Assembly (NCBI GenBank): GCA_024399955.1
Contig: JAKSNH010000007.1
Coordinates: forward strand, 62,001-126,000
Reading direction: 5' to 3'
Source of the DNA: Paludibacteraceae bacterium
GTDB taxonomy: Bacteria; Bacteroidota; Bacteroidia; Bacteroidales; Paludibacteraceae
Length of the DNA: 64,000 nt
Part shown: piece by piece, positions 7,317 through 16,261 of the stretch
Position numbering within the stretch: position 1 is the stretch's first letter
Layout of the letters: every line of letters begins with the position of its first letter
Translations under genes and position numbers: made by a program
The notes under the pieces: model-generated
What the model saw: the letters and a program-made list of their open reading frames with translations, nothing else
What the model was told of the DNA's origin: nothing
Database searches by the model: none

Positions 7317-7350
7317 AATCGCCTATCTATTGTGACGTAGATAGGCGATT
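7317..7350 (-). terminator. Terminator of the pnp-typA operon
   Basis: A perfect 13-bp stem (AATCGCCTATCTA at 7317-7329 with 7338-7350, 8-nt loop) is followed on the minus strand by seven T residues. It begins 20 bp after the typA stop codon. Confidence 0.9.
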
Positions 7351-7369
7351 AATTATTGGTGTAATCTAA

Positions 7370-9178
7370 TTACCGATTGGCACGTTTGCGCTCCAGTTCA
7401 TCCAGGATGATTTTACGCAGGCGCATGCTCTTAGGCGTTACTTCTACGTACTCATCTTCCTTGATATACTCGAGTGCCTCTTCCAGACTGAACTTAACAG
7501 CAGGAGCCAAGATGGCTTTGTCGTCAGCAGATTTAGAACGCATGTTAGTCAGGTTCTTAGCCTTGATAACATTGATGACTATATCGCCTTCCTTGGCGTT
7601 CTCTCCTACTACCTGTCCGGCATACACTTCCTCTTGTGGATCAATGAAGAACCGTCCGCGGTCCTGCAGTTTATCCAAGGCATAAGCAGATGCTGTACCG
7701 GTTTCCATGGCGATGAGTGAACCATTGACGCGTTTTTCGATGTCGCCCTTGTAGGGTTGGAAGTCCATGAATCGGTGCGCCATGATAGCCTCACCGGCGC
7801 TGACGTTCATCACGAACGTACGCATACCGATGATGCCGCGGCTGGGAATAGTGAATTCCAACTGCACGCGGTCGTTCACCATCTCCATCTTGGTCATCTC
7901 GCCCTTGCGAACGGTGACGTACTCGATGATCTTGCCGGAACATTCCTCGGGCGTATTGACGGTGAGTTGCTCGATAGGTTCGCACTTAACGCCATCAATC
8001 TCTTTGATGATGACTTGCGGCTGACCTACCTGCAGTTCATATCCCTCGCGACGCATGGTCTCAATCAGCACACTCAGATGCAGCACCCCACGTCCGTACA
8101 CACGCCAACTATTATCTTTATCGCTGGGCTCTACGCGCAGTGCTAAGTTCTTCTCGAGTTCCTTGGTGAGTCGCTCATAGATATGTCGGCTGGTGACGAA
8201 CTTACCATCTTGTCCGAAGAACGGACTATCGTTGATGGTGAAGGTCATCGACATAGTGGGTTCGTCAATAGCAATCGGTTTGAGCGGTTCGGGATTCTCG
8301 ATATCGCAAATTGTATCGCCAATCTCAAAGCCGTCGATGCCGATTAATGCACATATATCGCCGGACTTAACTTCGTCGGTACGAACATGTCCCATACCGG
8401 AGAAAGTATGTAATTCCTTAATCTTAGTGCGCACTTTCGTGCCGTCTTTCTTGGCCAACATAACCGTTTGTCCATCTTTCAGTGTACCACGATGCACACG
8501 TCCCACGGCGATACGACCCACGTAAGGGTTGTAGTCCAGACTGGTAACCAGCATTTGCGGCGTACCTTCCAACACTTCGGGCTCAGGGATATACTCAATG
8601 ATAGCATCCATGAGGGCGGTGAGGTCGGTGGTAGGCTTATGCCAATCGGTGCTCATCCATCCGTTCTTGGCACTGCCATAGATAGTTTGGAAGTCCAATT
8701 GGTCATCGGTGGCATCCAGATTGAGCATCAGGTCAAACACCGCCTCCTGCACTTCGTCAGGACGGCAGTTTAGTTTATCCACCTTGTTGATTACTACGAT
8801 GGGTTTGAGGTTGAGTTCAAGGGCTTTTTGCAGCACGAAACGCGTTTGTGGCATAGGACCCTCAAACGCATCTACGAGCAGCAATACGCCATCAGCCATA
8901 TTCAGCACACGCTCCACTTCACCACCAAAATCGGCGTGACCCGGAGTATCTATGATGTTGATCTTATAGCCTTTGTACTCAATGGCTACGTTCTTGGCCA
9001 AGATGGTGATACCACGTTCCCGTTCAAGGTCGTTATTATCCAGGATGAGTTCTTTATTCTCCACACCCTCTTGACGGGATTCTTGCACCACCATGGCGGT
9101 GTACAACATCTTATCGACCAACGTTGTTTTGCCGTGGTCAACGTGTGCGATGATTGCTATGTTTCTAATTTTCTGCAT
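7370..9178 (-). CDS. typA: Ribosome-binding GTPase TypA/BipA
   Basis: The 602-residue protein opens IRNIAIIAHVDHGKTT (G1 P-loop), followed by DTPGHADF (G3) and NKVDK (G4), and has the EF-G-like domains and C-terminal domain typical of BipA at its usual length. It binds the 70S ribosome and is needed for growth and ribosome assembly under stress. It follows pnp by 8 bp on the same strand and is therefore cotranscribed from the promoter at 11558-11589. Its transcript ends at the strong terminator at 7317-7350. I see nothing unusual in it. Confidence 0.97.
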   Translation of the reverse strand: MQKIRNIAIIAHVDHGKTTLVDKMLYTAMVVQESRQEGVENKELILDNNDLERERGITILAKNVAIEYKGYKINIIDTPGHADFGGEVERVLNMADGVLLLVDAFEGPMPQTRFVLQKALELNLKPIVVINKVDKLNCRPDEVQEAVFDLMLNLDATDDQLDFQTIYGSAKNGWMSTDWHKPTTDLTALMDAIIEYIPEPEVLEGTPQMLVTSLDYNPYVGRIAVGRVHRGTLKDGQTVMLAKKDGTKVRTKIKELHTFSGMGHVRTDEVKSGDICALIGIDGFEIGDTICDIENPEPLKPIAIDEPTMSMTFTINDSPFFGQDGKFVTSRHIYERLTKELEKNLALRVEPSDKDNSWRVYGRGVLHLSVLIETMRREGYELQVGQPQVIIKEIDGVKCEPIEQLTVNTPEECSGKIIEYVTVRKGEMTKMEMVNDRVQLEFTIPSRGIIGMRTFVMNVSAGEAIMAHRFMDFQPYKGDIEKRVNGSLIAMETGTASAYALDKLQDRGRFFIDPQEEVYAGQVVGENAKEGDIVINVIKAKNLTNMRSKSADDKAILAPAVKFSLEEALEYIKEDEYVEVTPKSMRLRKIILDELERKRANR

Positions 9179-9186
9179 TGTTGTTC

Positions 9187-11478
9187 TTACTTTTGCAGGC
9201 GTGCGCCATCTCCTTCAAAGTCATGTGTGCCATTGTCACGACGCTCGGGACGTGGACCACGACGTTCAGGTCTTGGACCGCGGTCGCCACGAGGTTGACG
9301 AGCAGGACGCTCAGGCTCTACATAACCTTCGGGTTTCTCTTTTAATGCACGGGCACTCAGACGGAACTTACCGGTCTTAGGATCTACTTCGGTGAGTTTA
9401 ATCATGATCTTATCACCTTCCTTGATTCCGGTCTCTTCCATCGTTTCGTACCGTTTCCAATCGATTTCGCTGATATGCAGCAGTCCTTCCTTACCGGGCA
9501 TGAACTCTACGAAGCATCCGTAAGGCATGAGGCTCTTAACGGTGGATTCGTACGTCTCTCCTACTTCAGGCAGAGCCACGATGGCTTTGATTTTAGCCAG
9601 AGCAGCAGCCATAGCTTCGCCGTTGTTAGAAGCGATTTCTACTTTACCGCCCTTGTCATCTTCTTCGATAGAAACGACAGCACCGGTCTCGGCTTGAATA
9701 CCTTGGATAACCTTACCGCCGGGGCCTATCACAGCACCAATCATATCCTTCGGGATATAGAAAGTGGTGATACGTGGAGCATGAGGTTTGAGGTCCGGAC
9801 GCGGAGCCGGCATGGTTTCGAGTATCTTGTCGAGGATGTACATACGAGCCTGATGAGCCTGCTCTAAGGCATTCTCCAATACTTCGTAACTCAGTCCATC
9901 CACCTTGATATCCATTTGGCAAGCGGTCAAACCATCGCGTGTACCGGTGGTCTTGAAGTCCATATCGCCCAAGTGATCCTCGTCACCGAGGATATCGCTC
10001 AGAATCTTATAGTTGAGTTTATCTCCAACGAGTTCGCTAATCATACCCATTGCAATACCGCTGACGGGTTTCTTGATAGGTACACCGGCATCCATCAGTG
10101 CCAAGCATCCTGCGCAAACAGTAGCCATGGACGATGAACCGTTACTCTCCAGGATATCCGAAACGACGCGTACGCTGTAGGGGAAGTCCTCAGGAACCAT
10201 GTTCTTAAGGGCGCGGCATGCCAGGTTACCGTGACCAATCTCACGACGACCTACACCACGAGCAGCCTTAGCTTCACCGGTAGCGAACGGTGGGAAGTTA
10301 TAGTGCAGCAAGAAACGCTCTGAACCTTGGATAAGAGCCTCGTCCACCATTTTTTCATCGCGGGTTGTACCTAACGTAACAGTGGATAAGGATTGCGTTT
10401 CACCGCGCGTGAAGATACTGGATCCGTGAGGGCCGGGCAGGTAACCTATTTCGCACCAGATAGGACGGATATCAGTGGTCTTACGACCATCTAGACGCTT
10501 ACCTTCGTCCAATACGGCACGACGCATAGCTTCTTTTTCTACATCGTGGTAGTAACGGTCAACCATAGCGGCTACTTCGTCAATATCAATACCCAGTGCC
10601 TCGGCACGTTGTTGCATGTAGTCGAGTTTCTCTTCCTTGAAGTCAGCGCAGATCTGCGAGAACATAGCTTCGCGGTGATGCTTATCGGTGTCAGAACTGG
10701 TAGCCTGAGCATAAGCACGAGCATAACTGAAGTCATGAACAGCCTGACGGAGTTCGTCATCATTCACTTCGTGGCAGTACTCACGCTTAGCTTCCTTACC
10801 ATATTCCTTCATCATCTCGTTGATAGCCAAGCACTGGGGCTTAATAGCCTCGTGAGCAGCACGGATAGCCTCGAGCATAACGGACTCAGGCACTTCCTTC
10901 ATCTCACCTTCTACCATCATGATGTTGTCATAGGTAGCAGCCACCATCAGTTCGAGGTCGGCTTGTTCGCATTGCTCAAAAGTGGGGTTAATCACCATTT
11001 GACCATTTACGCGAGCTACACGTACTTCGGAAACAGGACCTTCAAAAGGTATATCCGAGCAAGCGAGTGCGGCACCGGCAGCCAAACCGGCAATGCTCTC
11101 AGGCATGTCAACACCGTCAGCACTATACAAGGTGACGTTAACAAACGTCTCTGCATGATAATTAGCAGGGAAAAGTGGACGCAAAGCGCGGTCAATCAAA
11201 CGAGCAATCAGAATCTCGTAATCCGAAGCTTTTCCTTCGCGGCGGTTGAAACTGCCGGGGAAACGACCTGCACTTGCAAATTTCTCTTTGTACTCCACGG
11301 TAAGCGGCATGAAGTCGGTACCGGGAACAGCATCTTTGGCACTGCATACAGTAGCCAAAATCATCGTGTTACCAATGGTTGCCATAACGGCTCCGTCAGC
11401 CTGTTTAGCCAATTTGCCGGTCTCTAACTTAACGATTCGACCATCGGGTAATGCGATTTGTTTTGTTACAATGTTCAT
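9187..11478 (-). CDS. pnp: Polyribonucleotide nucleotidyltransferase (PNPase)
   Basis: The 763-residue protein has two RNase PH-like domains (N-terminal to about 220, and about 310-540), then a KH domain ([16 protein letters not shown]) and an S1 domain ([20 protein letters not shown]), the standard PNPase order. It degrades RNA phosphorolytically in the cytoplasm. The C-terminal tail after S1 is basic and RG/RP-rich ([20 protein letters not shown]), a likely extra RNA-binding extension. It is the first gene of the pnp-typA operon and has a leader with a 7-bp stem-loop (11508-11526) that could mediate autoregulation, as the processed leader does in enterobacteria. Confidence 0.97.
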   Translation of the reverse strand: MNIVTKQIALPDGRIVKLETGKLAKQADGAVMATIGNTMILATVCSAKDAVPGTDFMPLTVEYKEKFASAGRFPGSFNRREGKASDYEILIARLIDRALRPLFPANYHAETFVNVTLYSADGVDMPESIAGLAAGAALACSDIPFEGPVSEVRVARVNGQMVINPTFEQCEQADLELMVAATYDNIMMVEGEMKEVPESVMLEAIRAAHEAIKPQCLAINEMMKEYGKEAKREYCHEVNDDELRQAVHDFSYARAYAQATSSDTDKHHREAMFSQICADFKEEKLDYMQQRAEALGIDIDEVAAMVDRYYHDVEKEAMRRAVLDEGKRLDGRKTTDIRPIWCEIGYLPGPHGSSIFTRGETQSLSTVTLGTTRDEKMVDEALIQGSERFLLHYNFPPFATGEAKAARGVGRREIGHGNLACRALKNMVPEDFPYSVRVVSDILESNGSSSMATVCAGCLALMDAGVPIKKPVSGIAMGMISELVGDKLNYKILSDILGDEDHLGDMDFKTTGTRDGLTACQMDIKVDGLSYEVLENALEQAHQARMYILDKILETMPAPRPDLKPHAPRITTFYIPKDMIGAVIGPGGKVIQGIQAETGAVVSIEEDDKGGKVEIASNNGEAMAAALAKIKAIVALPEVGETYESTVKSLMPYGCFVEFMPGKEGLLHISEIDWKRYETMEETGIKEGDKIMIKLTEVDPKTGKFRLSARALKEKPEGYVEPERPARQPRGDRGPRPERRGPRPERRDNGTHDFEGDGARLQK

Positions 11479-11507
11479 TGTGTAAAATAACTTAAATTTG
11501 ACGTTGT

Positions 11508-11526
11508 GAACACACGTTTTGTGTTC
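11508..11526 (-). promoter_or_regulatory. Stem-loop in the pnp leader
   Basis: GAACACA (11508-11514) and TGTGTTC (11520-11526) form a 7-bp stem with a 5-nt loop, 30 bp upstream of the pnp ATG and downstream of its promoter. A regulatory role is inferred only. Confidence 0.45.
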
Positions 11527-11557
11527 GTTAATTTTTTCAGACCCTAAAATGTCGCGA

Positions 11558-11589
11558 CAAAATTACAAAAAATCTGAGACATACACAAA
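11558..11589 (-). promoter_or_regulatory. Promoter of pnp-typA
   Basis: On the minus strand TTTG (11589-11586), 20 bp, then TAATTTTG (11565-11558). Confidence 0.8.
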
Positions 11590-11634
11590 TTTTTCTGCAT
11601 TTTTTAATAAATTAAACGCGATTTTAGGATTTTA

Positions 11635-11666
11635 TTTGTGGGTGTAAAAATAATTTTGTATCTTTG
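11635..11666 (+). promoter_or_regulatory. Promoter of the polysaccharide flippase gene
   Basis: TTTG (11635-11638), 20 bp, then TATCTTTG (11659-11666), 37 bp before the ATG at 11704. Confidence 0.8.
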
Positions 11667-11703
11667 CGCGTAATTTGTTATAATAGGTGTCAACCGCACG
11701 CGA

Positions 11704-13092
11704 ATGGGAAACAGAATGTTTTGTATATATGGGGATGATAAGCGTATAGCCAAGAATACGATTTGGTTATATGCTCGCATGGCATTAATTATGGTTATCA
11801 ATTTGGTGGCTGTGCGTTTCTTGCGTTCTGAGACCGGATTGGGCGTTGAGGGATATGGCGTGTATAATGCTATAAATGGGGTTGTCAATCTCGTGGTTTG
11901 TTTAAACGCCGTGTTGGCTGCGGCCAGTCAGCGGTTCTTCTCGGTTAAGATCGGTGAAGGGGATGAGGTAGGACTACGCAATATCTTTCAAATATCGGTG
12001 CGCATCAGTTGGTTGATGGCTGCGGTGGCGGTTGTGCTATTTGAAACGGTGGGATTATGGTTTGTAATCAACAAAATGAACTACCCTGCGGAGTGGTTCA
12101 TGGAAGTGATGGTTATTTATCAGGCAGCTATTGTGGCTTTTGTAGCGTTGTTGATCCAAGTACCGTATTTGGCTGCCGTGATGGCGCATGAAAAGATGGA
12201 TGTATATGCCATTGTGACCTTGATAGGTGCTGTATTGAATTTAGTGTTGGCATTTATATTGCGATATATCCCGGCTCATCATCTGATGGTATATGGAATA
12301 GGTTGGATGGGAACTGCGGTATTATCAACCGTCTTGTTTATTCTTTATGCCAAACGCCATTTTGTAGAAGCCAAAAAAACTCCGATAACAAATAAGTCGG
12401 AATATCGCTCGCTGCTTTCTTTTACAGGATGGACGATGTTTGGCAGTTTAGCCGCCGCTGCAATGATTCAGGGCAATACGTTGCTCATCAATACCTACGT
12501 AGGCCCGATAGCCAACGCCGCTTTTGCGGTAGCGGTACAGATTTACTATTCGGTCAGTCAATTAGGTAATAATGTGTTTGTGGCGGTGCGTCCCCAGATG
12601 ATACAAACCTATGCGCAGGCTAATTATAGTGCTACAAAACGCCTTTTTGGGCTATCCACATTGATTGTATTAGTCTTATTGATATTGGTGGCTTTACCGG
12701 TGGCGATTTGGATGCCGCAGATTCTTACCTTATGGTTAGGCAGCGTGGATGCCTTGACGATTGCATTCTCAAGGTGGATGTTATTACTGGCAGCAATCCT
12801 ATTAATGGCTATTCCGATTACTATTGTGATGCAAGCTTCCGGACATGTGAAAGAGTACCATTTGCCGGTGGAATTATCTGCTTTATTGTCTGTTCCTGTT
12901 AGTTGGATATTGTTAGCCAATGGAGCTCCCGTTATCTATGTGGCTTATGCCTTAATAGGAGGTGTCACGTTGGCACATATAGTAAGATTGATTGTCATGA
13001 AAAAATATGCGTATGATAAAAATATGCCTATAAATAAGATTAACATACAGTCAAACACGTGTCCTAATCCATGGCTGAAAATTGAAAAATAA
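11704..13092 (+). CDS. wzx: Wzx-type oligosaccharide flippase (MATE/MVF-like)
   Basis: The 462-residue protein is almost entirely hydrophobic, with about 12-14 membrane segments. Its N-terminus (RIAKNTIWLYARMALIMVIN followed by GVEGYGVYNAINGVV) is typical of Bacteroidales polysaccharide flippases. It should move undecaprenyl-linked repeat units across the inner membrane, upstream of the Wzy polymerase encoded further on. A short hydrophilic tail (NMPINKINIQSNT) ends it. An unrelated AAA+ gene with its own promoter separates it from wzy. The sugar substrate cannot be told from the sequence. Confidence 0.88.
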   Translation: MGNRMFCIYGDDKRIAKNTIWLYARMALIMVINLVAVRFLRSETGLGVEGYGVYNAINGVVNLVVCLNAVLAAASQRFFSVKIGEGDEVGLRNIFQISVRISWLMAAVAVVLFETVGLWFVINKMNYPAEWFMEVMVIYQAAIVAFVALLIQVPYLAAVMAHEKMDVYAIVTLIGAVLNLVLAFILRYIPAHHLMVYGIGWMGTAVLSTVLFILYAKRHFVEAKKTPITNKSEYRSLLSFTGWTMFGSLAAAAMIQGNTLLINTYVGPIANAAFAVAVQIYYSVSQLGNNVFVAVRPQMIQTYAQANYSATKRLFGLSTLIVLVLLILVALPVAIWMPQILTLWLGSVDALTIAFSRWMLLLAAILLMAIPITIVMQASGHVKEYHLPVELSALLSVPVSWILLANGAPVIYVAYALIGGVTLAHIVRLIVMKKYAYDKNMPINKINIQSNTCPNPWLKIEK

Positions 13093-13096
13093 TTAG

Positions 13097-13151
13097 TTTT
13101 CGGAATAAATTCCAAAAATATTGTAGTTTTTTCGGAATAAATTCCAAAAAT
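13097..13151. repeat. Twin palindromic boxes upstream of AAA+ gene
   Basis: A 23-bp word containing the palindrome GGAATAAATTCC occurs twice, at 13097-13119 and 13129-13151, with a 32-bp period (about three helical turns). The second copy ends 12 bp before the -33 element of the next gene. This is the layout of a cooperative operator, though as part of a transcript it could also be RNA structure. Confidence 0.75.
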
Positions 13152-13163
13152 CTTATAGTTTTA

Positions 13164-13195
13164 TTTGCATATATTAGAAATAAGTTGTACCTTTG
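13164..13195 (+). promoter_or_regulatory. Promoter of the AAA+/DUF4143 gene
   Basis: TTTG (13164-13167), 20 bp, then TACCTTTG (13188-13195), 18 bp before the ATG at 13214. Confidence 0.8.
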
Positions 13196-13213
13196 TAGCC
13201 CAAATTAGAGATT

Positions 13214-14347
13214 ATGATTCAACGAGAAATAGAACAACAAATTAGGTCATTATTCCGACGTGGAAAAGTGATTCTCATCATGGGAGCAAGGCAGGTTGGT
13301 AAATCAACCTTGCTTAATCAATTATTTGAGGGGCAAAAAGATATTCTTTGGTTGAATGGAGATGTTGATAATGTGCAGGACTTGTTACAATCCCCTTCTG
13401 CTCCTCGTCTTAAAGCCATTGTCGGAGATAATCAGTTTTTGGTTATTGACGAAGCACAACGGATTCCAAATATCGGTTTATGTCTCAAAATCATACATGA
13501 TCAAATACCCAACATACAAATCATAGCAACTGGCAGTTCTTCATTTGAACTGGCATCTAAGACGCAAGAATCTCTAACAGGAAGAAAACACGAGTTTAGG
13601 ATGTATCCGTTATCCTTCGGAGAAATGGTACGGCATACATCTTTGTTGGACGAATTGAGTATGCTTGAGCATCGGTTGGTTTTTGGCTATTATCCAGAAA
13701 TAGTAACACATTTAGGAACGGAAGAACGCGATTTGCGGGAGCTAGTGGATAGTTACTTATTCAAGGATGTGTTACAAATCGAATCCATCTCCAAACCAGA
13801 CAAAATAGTTAGATTGCTCAAAGCATTGGCTTACCAAATTGGGAATCAAATCTCCTATAATGAAATAGGACAACTTGTAGGATTGGACTCTAAAACGGTT
13901 GAGAAATACATTGATGTCTTGGAGCAGAGTTACATTGTATTCAGATTAAGCAGTTATGCGCGTAATTTGCGTAATGAACTAAAGCAGAGTAAGAAAATCT
14001 ATTTCTATGATTTGGGGGTTCGAAATGCTTTGATTGGCAATTTTGCTCCGGCTAAGTCACGCATACAGGGAGACTTAGGTCCCCTTTGGGAAAATTTCGC
14101 CATTGCAGAACGTATGAAAAGGAACTCATATCAAGAATATTTCTGTCAATCCTATTTCTGGCGAACACAACAACAGCAGGAGATTGATTATGTAGAAGAC
14201 AAAAATGGTCAATTGAGTGCCTTTGAATTTAAGTGGAATGATAATAAAACGCCCAAATGCCCTATCACATTTTCTTCTTCCTACCCTGAATCTAATTTCC
14301 AAGTCATTTCTCCTAAGAATATAGAAACGTTTATTTTAGATGACTAA
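13214..14347 (+). CDS. AAA+ ATPase with DUF4143 nuclease-like C-terminus
   Basis: The 377-residue protein has a Walker A motif GARQVGKST (K30), Walker B LVIDEAQ (D79, E80), sensor ATGSSSFEL and PLSFGEM, which define the AAA_14 ATPase family. The C-terminal part fits DUF4143, including EIDYV (D325) and AFEFKW (E338, K340), a PD-(D/E)XK-like arrangement. These ATPases are very common and variable in Bacteroidales. Their role is unproven, with defence or nucleic-acid processing suggested. The gene sits inside the polysaccharide cluster with its own promoter and operator-like boxes, so it looks like a cassette inserted between wzx and wzy. Confidence 0.88.
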   Translation: MIQREIEQQIRSLFRRGKVILIMGARQVGKSTLLNQLFEGQKDILWLNGDVDNVQDLLQSPSAPRLKAIVGDNQFLVIDEAQRIPNIGLCLKIIHDQIPNIQIIATGSSSFELASKTQESLTGRKHEFRMYPLSFGEMVRHTSLLDELSMLEHRLVFGYYPEIVTHLGTEERDLRELVDSYLFKDVLQIESISKPDKIVRLLKALAYQIGNQISYNEIGQLVGLDSKTVEKYIDVLEQSYIVFRLSSYARNLRNELKQSKKIYFYDLGVRNALIGNFAPAKSRIQGDLGPLWENFAIAERMKRNSYQEYFCQSYFWRTQQQQEIDYVEDKNGQLSAFEFKWNDNKTPKCPITFSSSYPESNFQVISPKNIETFILDD

Positions 14348-14430
14348 ATGAAACTTACCCACCAAAACAGGAAATGACCAAGTGTAATTATTAAAAAACT
14401 AAAACAACATTGATATTACCATAATATTCT

Positions 14431-15693
14431 GTGAGTAACCTCTATCTCATATTATATCTATTGGCATGGATAATAACATTCATCGTCTTTGTTCGCAAAA
14501 AAAGATGCATGGACGCGGGCAATGTTATTATTGCTTCTTATGTGTTATATGCAGCACTGGCTTGGAAATTATACAATATGCCGCAGCCATATTGGGATTT
14601 TTTGCCGATGCGATTCTTCCCCTTCGTATATTTGTTTTTGATGCTGCTCTTGGCCTTATGGCCGGTCTTGCGCTTTGATAGTCGTCAAATAACGAGTATT
14701 GAACAACCGAGTTCATTTGTTTTGCATACCACGGCAGGTTTGATTACTTGTTTCGCTTTGGTGCAGATACCATCCATATTGCAGTTATTGCATGAAGGGG
14801 GACTAATGCAGATATTAACGAATCCGGATATGGGTCAGGAGAAGTATTTAGAATCTATTCAAGAAGCAGGTGAGTCGGGTTCGGGGATTAGCAATCTAAC
14901 GGCTATTGTACTGAATGCTTTTTCGGATATTGCCATATTGCTGTTCTTCTATTATTTGACCTTACCTAAGAAACATTGGCTATTGATAGGAGGGCTTTCG
15001 TTGGCAGTTATAATGCATATATTAATGCCTATAATGAGTGGCTTGCGGGGCAGTGTTGTGGTGGCTTTATTCACGATTATTGCGGCTTATTTCTTGATGC
15101 GATCGTATTTGTCGGCACGTTTGCGCAAATGGATTGATGTGACGGGTATTGTGTTGTTCTGCATCATTGCTATACCATTGGCTGCTATTACCATTAGCCG
15201 TTTTAATTCGGAGGACGGGGGTGCCGGTGGTTCGGTAGTGTATTATGGTGGTCAGGCTCCGCTGAACTTCAATAACTACGGATTAGATGCTGGGGGGATA
15301 CGCAATGGTGATCGCACGTTTAATTTGGTGAAGAAATTGATAGACCCATCGACTCCTATCAATTATGTGGATAGGAGAGAGAAGTATTTTTATTTAAAAA
15401 TGGATGATAATATCTTCTATACTTTTGTGGGAGATTTCACGCTGGATTTCGGACCTTATATTGCGCCCTTGATATTCCTGTTATTTACTGGACTTATTTT
15501 GCTATTGACCAAACCCCAAGAAAATAGTATAGCATTTCATCAATTATTGCTCATCTATCTTGTTGTATGTATTTGTATGCAAGGAGGTATGTTGCTGTTC
15601 ACATATTCGGACACAGCCGGACTCAAACTTGTAGTCCTATTCTGCCTTTACATTGCATGTGCTTGTACAACGAGACGAACTATACAATCATGA
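14431..15693 (+). CDS. wzy: Wzy-like polysaccharide repeat-unit polymerase
   Basis: The 420-residue protein starts at a GTG at 14431, there being no earlier credible start. It has about ten to twelve membrane segments and a large periplasmic loop around residues 260-330 (RFNSEDGGAGGSVVYYGGQA, a conserved-looking patch). That topology is typical of oligosaccharide repeat-unit polymerases and O-antigen ligase relatives. It is directly followed, after 1 bp, by the acetyltransferase gene and so belongs to the sugar cluster. Wzy proteins diverge so much that the call rests on topology and context. Confidence 0.75.
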   Translation: MSNLYLILYLLAWIITFIVFVRKKRCMDAGNVIIASYVLYAALAWKLYNMPQPYWDFLPMRFFPFVYLFLMLLLALWPVLRFDSRQITSIEQPSSFVLHTTAGLITCFALVQIPSILQLLHEGGLMQILTNPDMGQEKYLESIQEAGESGSGISNLTAIVLNAFSDIAILLFFYYLTLPKKHWLLIGGLSLAVIMHILMPIMSGLRGSVVVALFTIIAAYFLMRSYLSARLRKWIDVTGIVLFCIIAIPLAAITISRFNSEDGGAGGSVVYYGGQAPLNFNNYGLDAGGIRNGDRTFNLVKKLIDPSTPINYVDRREKYFYLKMDDNIFYTFVGDFTLDFGPYIAPLIFLLFTGLILLLTKPQENSIAFHQLLLIYLVVCICMQGGMLLFTYSDTAGLKLVVLFCLYIACACTTRRTIQS

Positions 15694-15694
15694 T

Positions 15695-16261
15695 ATGGAA
15701 CAATTTATTTATTATTGGCGTCGATTATTAGGTTATCTTCGTGCTGGAATATATCGTCCTACTTTTGGACAATTAGGAAGCAAGGTGACTATTGGTCATC
15801 GTCCTACCTTGAAGGGAACTCGTTTTATCCGTGTAGATTCAGATGTTACGATAGGGGACGATGTGGTCTTGACGGCATGGCATGTCTTGTCTAATCCTCC
15901 AATTATTACCATTGGGTCTGGTACGGCTTTGTCTAGAGGGTGTCATATCACCGGTGCTAATTCCATCTCCATAGGTAAGAATGTAGGCATAGCTGCATAT
16001 GTGTTGATTACGGATAATGCACATGGAGATAACTCGTATGAACAGATGCAGATATCTCGATTGCTGCGGCCGGTGGTTTCCAAAGGACCGATTGTGATAG
16101 ATGATAATGTGTGGATAGGAGAGAAAACCACCATCCTGCCTAATGTGCGTATCGGTTTTGGTGCTGTGATAGGTGCCAATAGTGTAGTAACAAAAGATAT
16201 TCCTGCATACGCCATTGCAGTCGGCAATCCGGCTAAGGTTATCAAGATTCAACATGAGTAG
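15695..16261 (+). CDS. Hexapeptide-repeat acyltransferase
   Basis: I choose the ATG at 15695, one base after the wzy stop, giving 188 residues (MEQFIYYWRRLLGYLR...). The alternative ATG at 15653 would overlap wzy by 41 nt. The body is a left-handed beta-helix with repeats such as VTIGDD, ISIGKNVGI, IVIDDNVWIG and VRIGFGAVIGANSVV, and the H of ITDNAHGD. The end (AVGNPAKVIK) is typical of maltose/colanic-type O-acetyltransferases. It probably O-acetylates the polysaccharide repeat. It overlaps the next gene by 8 nt. Confidence 0.9.
   Translation: MEQFIYYWRRLLGYLRAGIYRPTFGQLGSKVTIGHRPTLKGTRFIRVDSDVTIGDDVVLTAWHVLSNPPIITIGSGTALSRGCHITGANSISIGKNVGIAAYVLITDNAHGDNSYEQMQISRLLRPVVSKGPIVIDDNVWIGEKTTILPNVRIGFGAVIGANSVVTKDIPAYAIAVGNPAKVIKIQHE

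Larger units (their letters stand above)
6775..7369. other. Gene-free interval with structured repeats
   Basis: No credible gene is seen in about 600 bp. From 6995 to 7310 the DNA is noticeably more GC-rich than its surroundings. It contains an 8-bp inverted repeat (GGAAGCCC 7025-7032 / GGGCTTCC 7076-7083), the dispersed repeat copy at 7143-7240, a hairpin at 7290-7307 and the typA terminator at 7317-7350. Confidence 0.6.

Noticed and set aside
7036..7369. Small ORFs on both strands in the repeat region
   Set aside because: They translate the structured repeat and terminator; the opposite-strand frames are mutually complementary artefacts.
10546..11427. 293-codon plus-strand ORF antisense to pnp
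   Set aside because: It is a mirror of the strongly conserved pnp frame, has no promoter or ribosome-binding context, and encodes His/Ser/Thr-rich low-information sequence.
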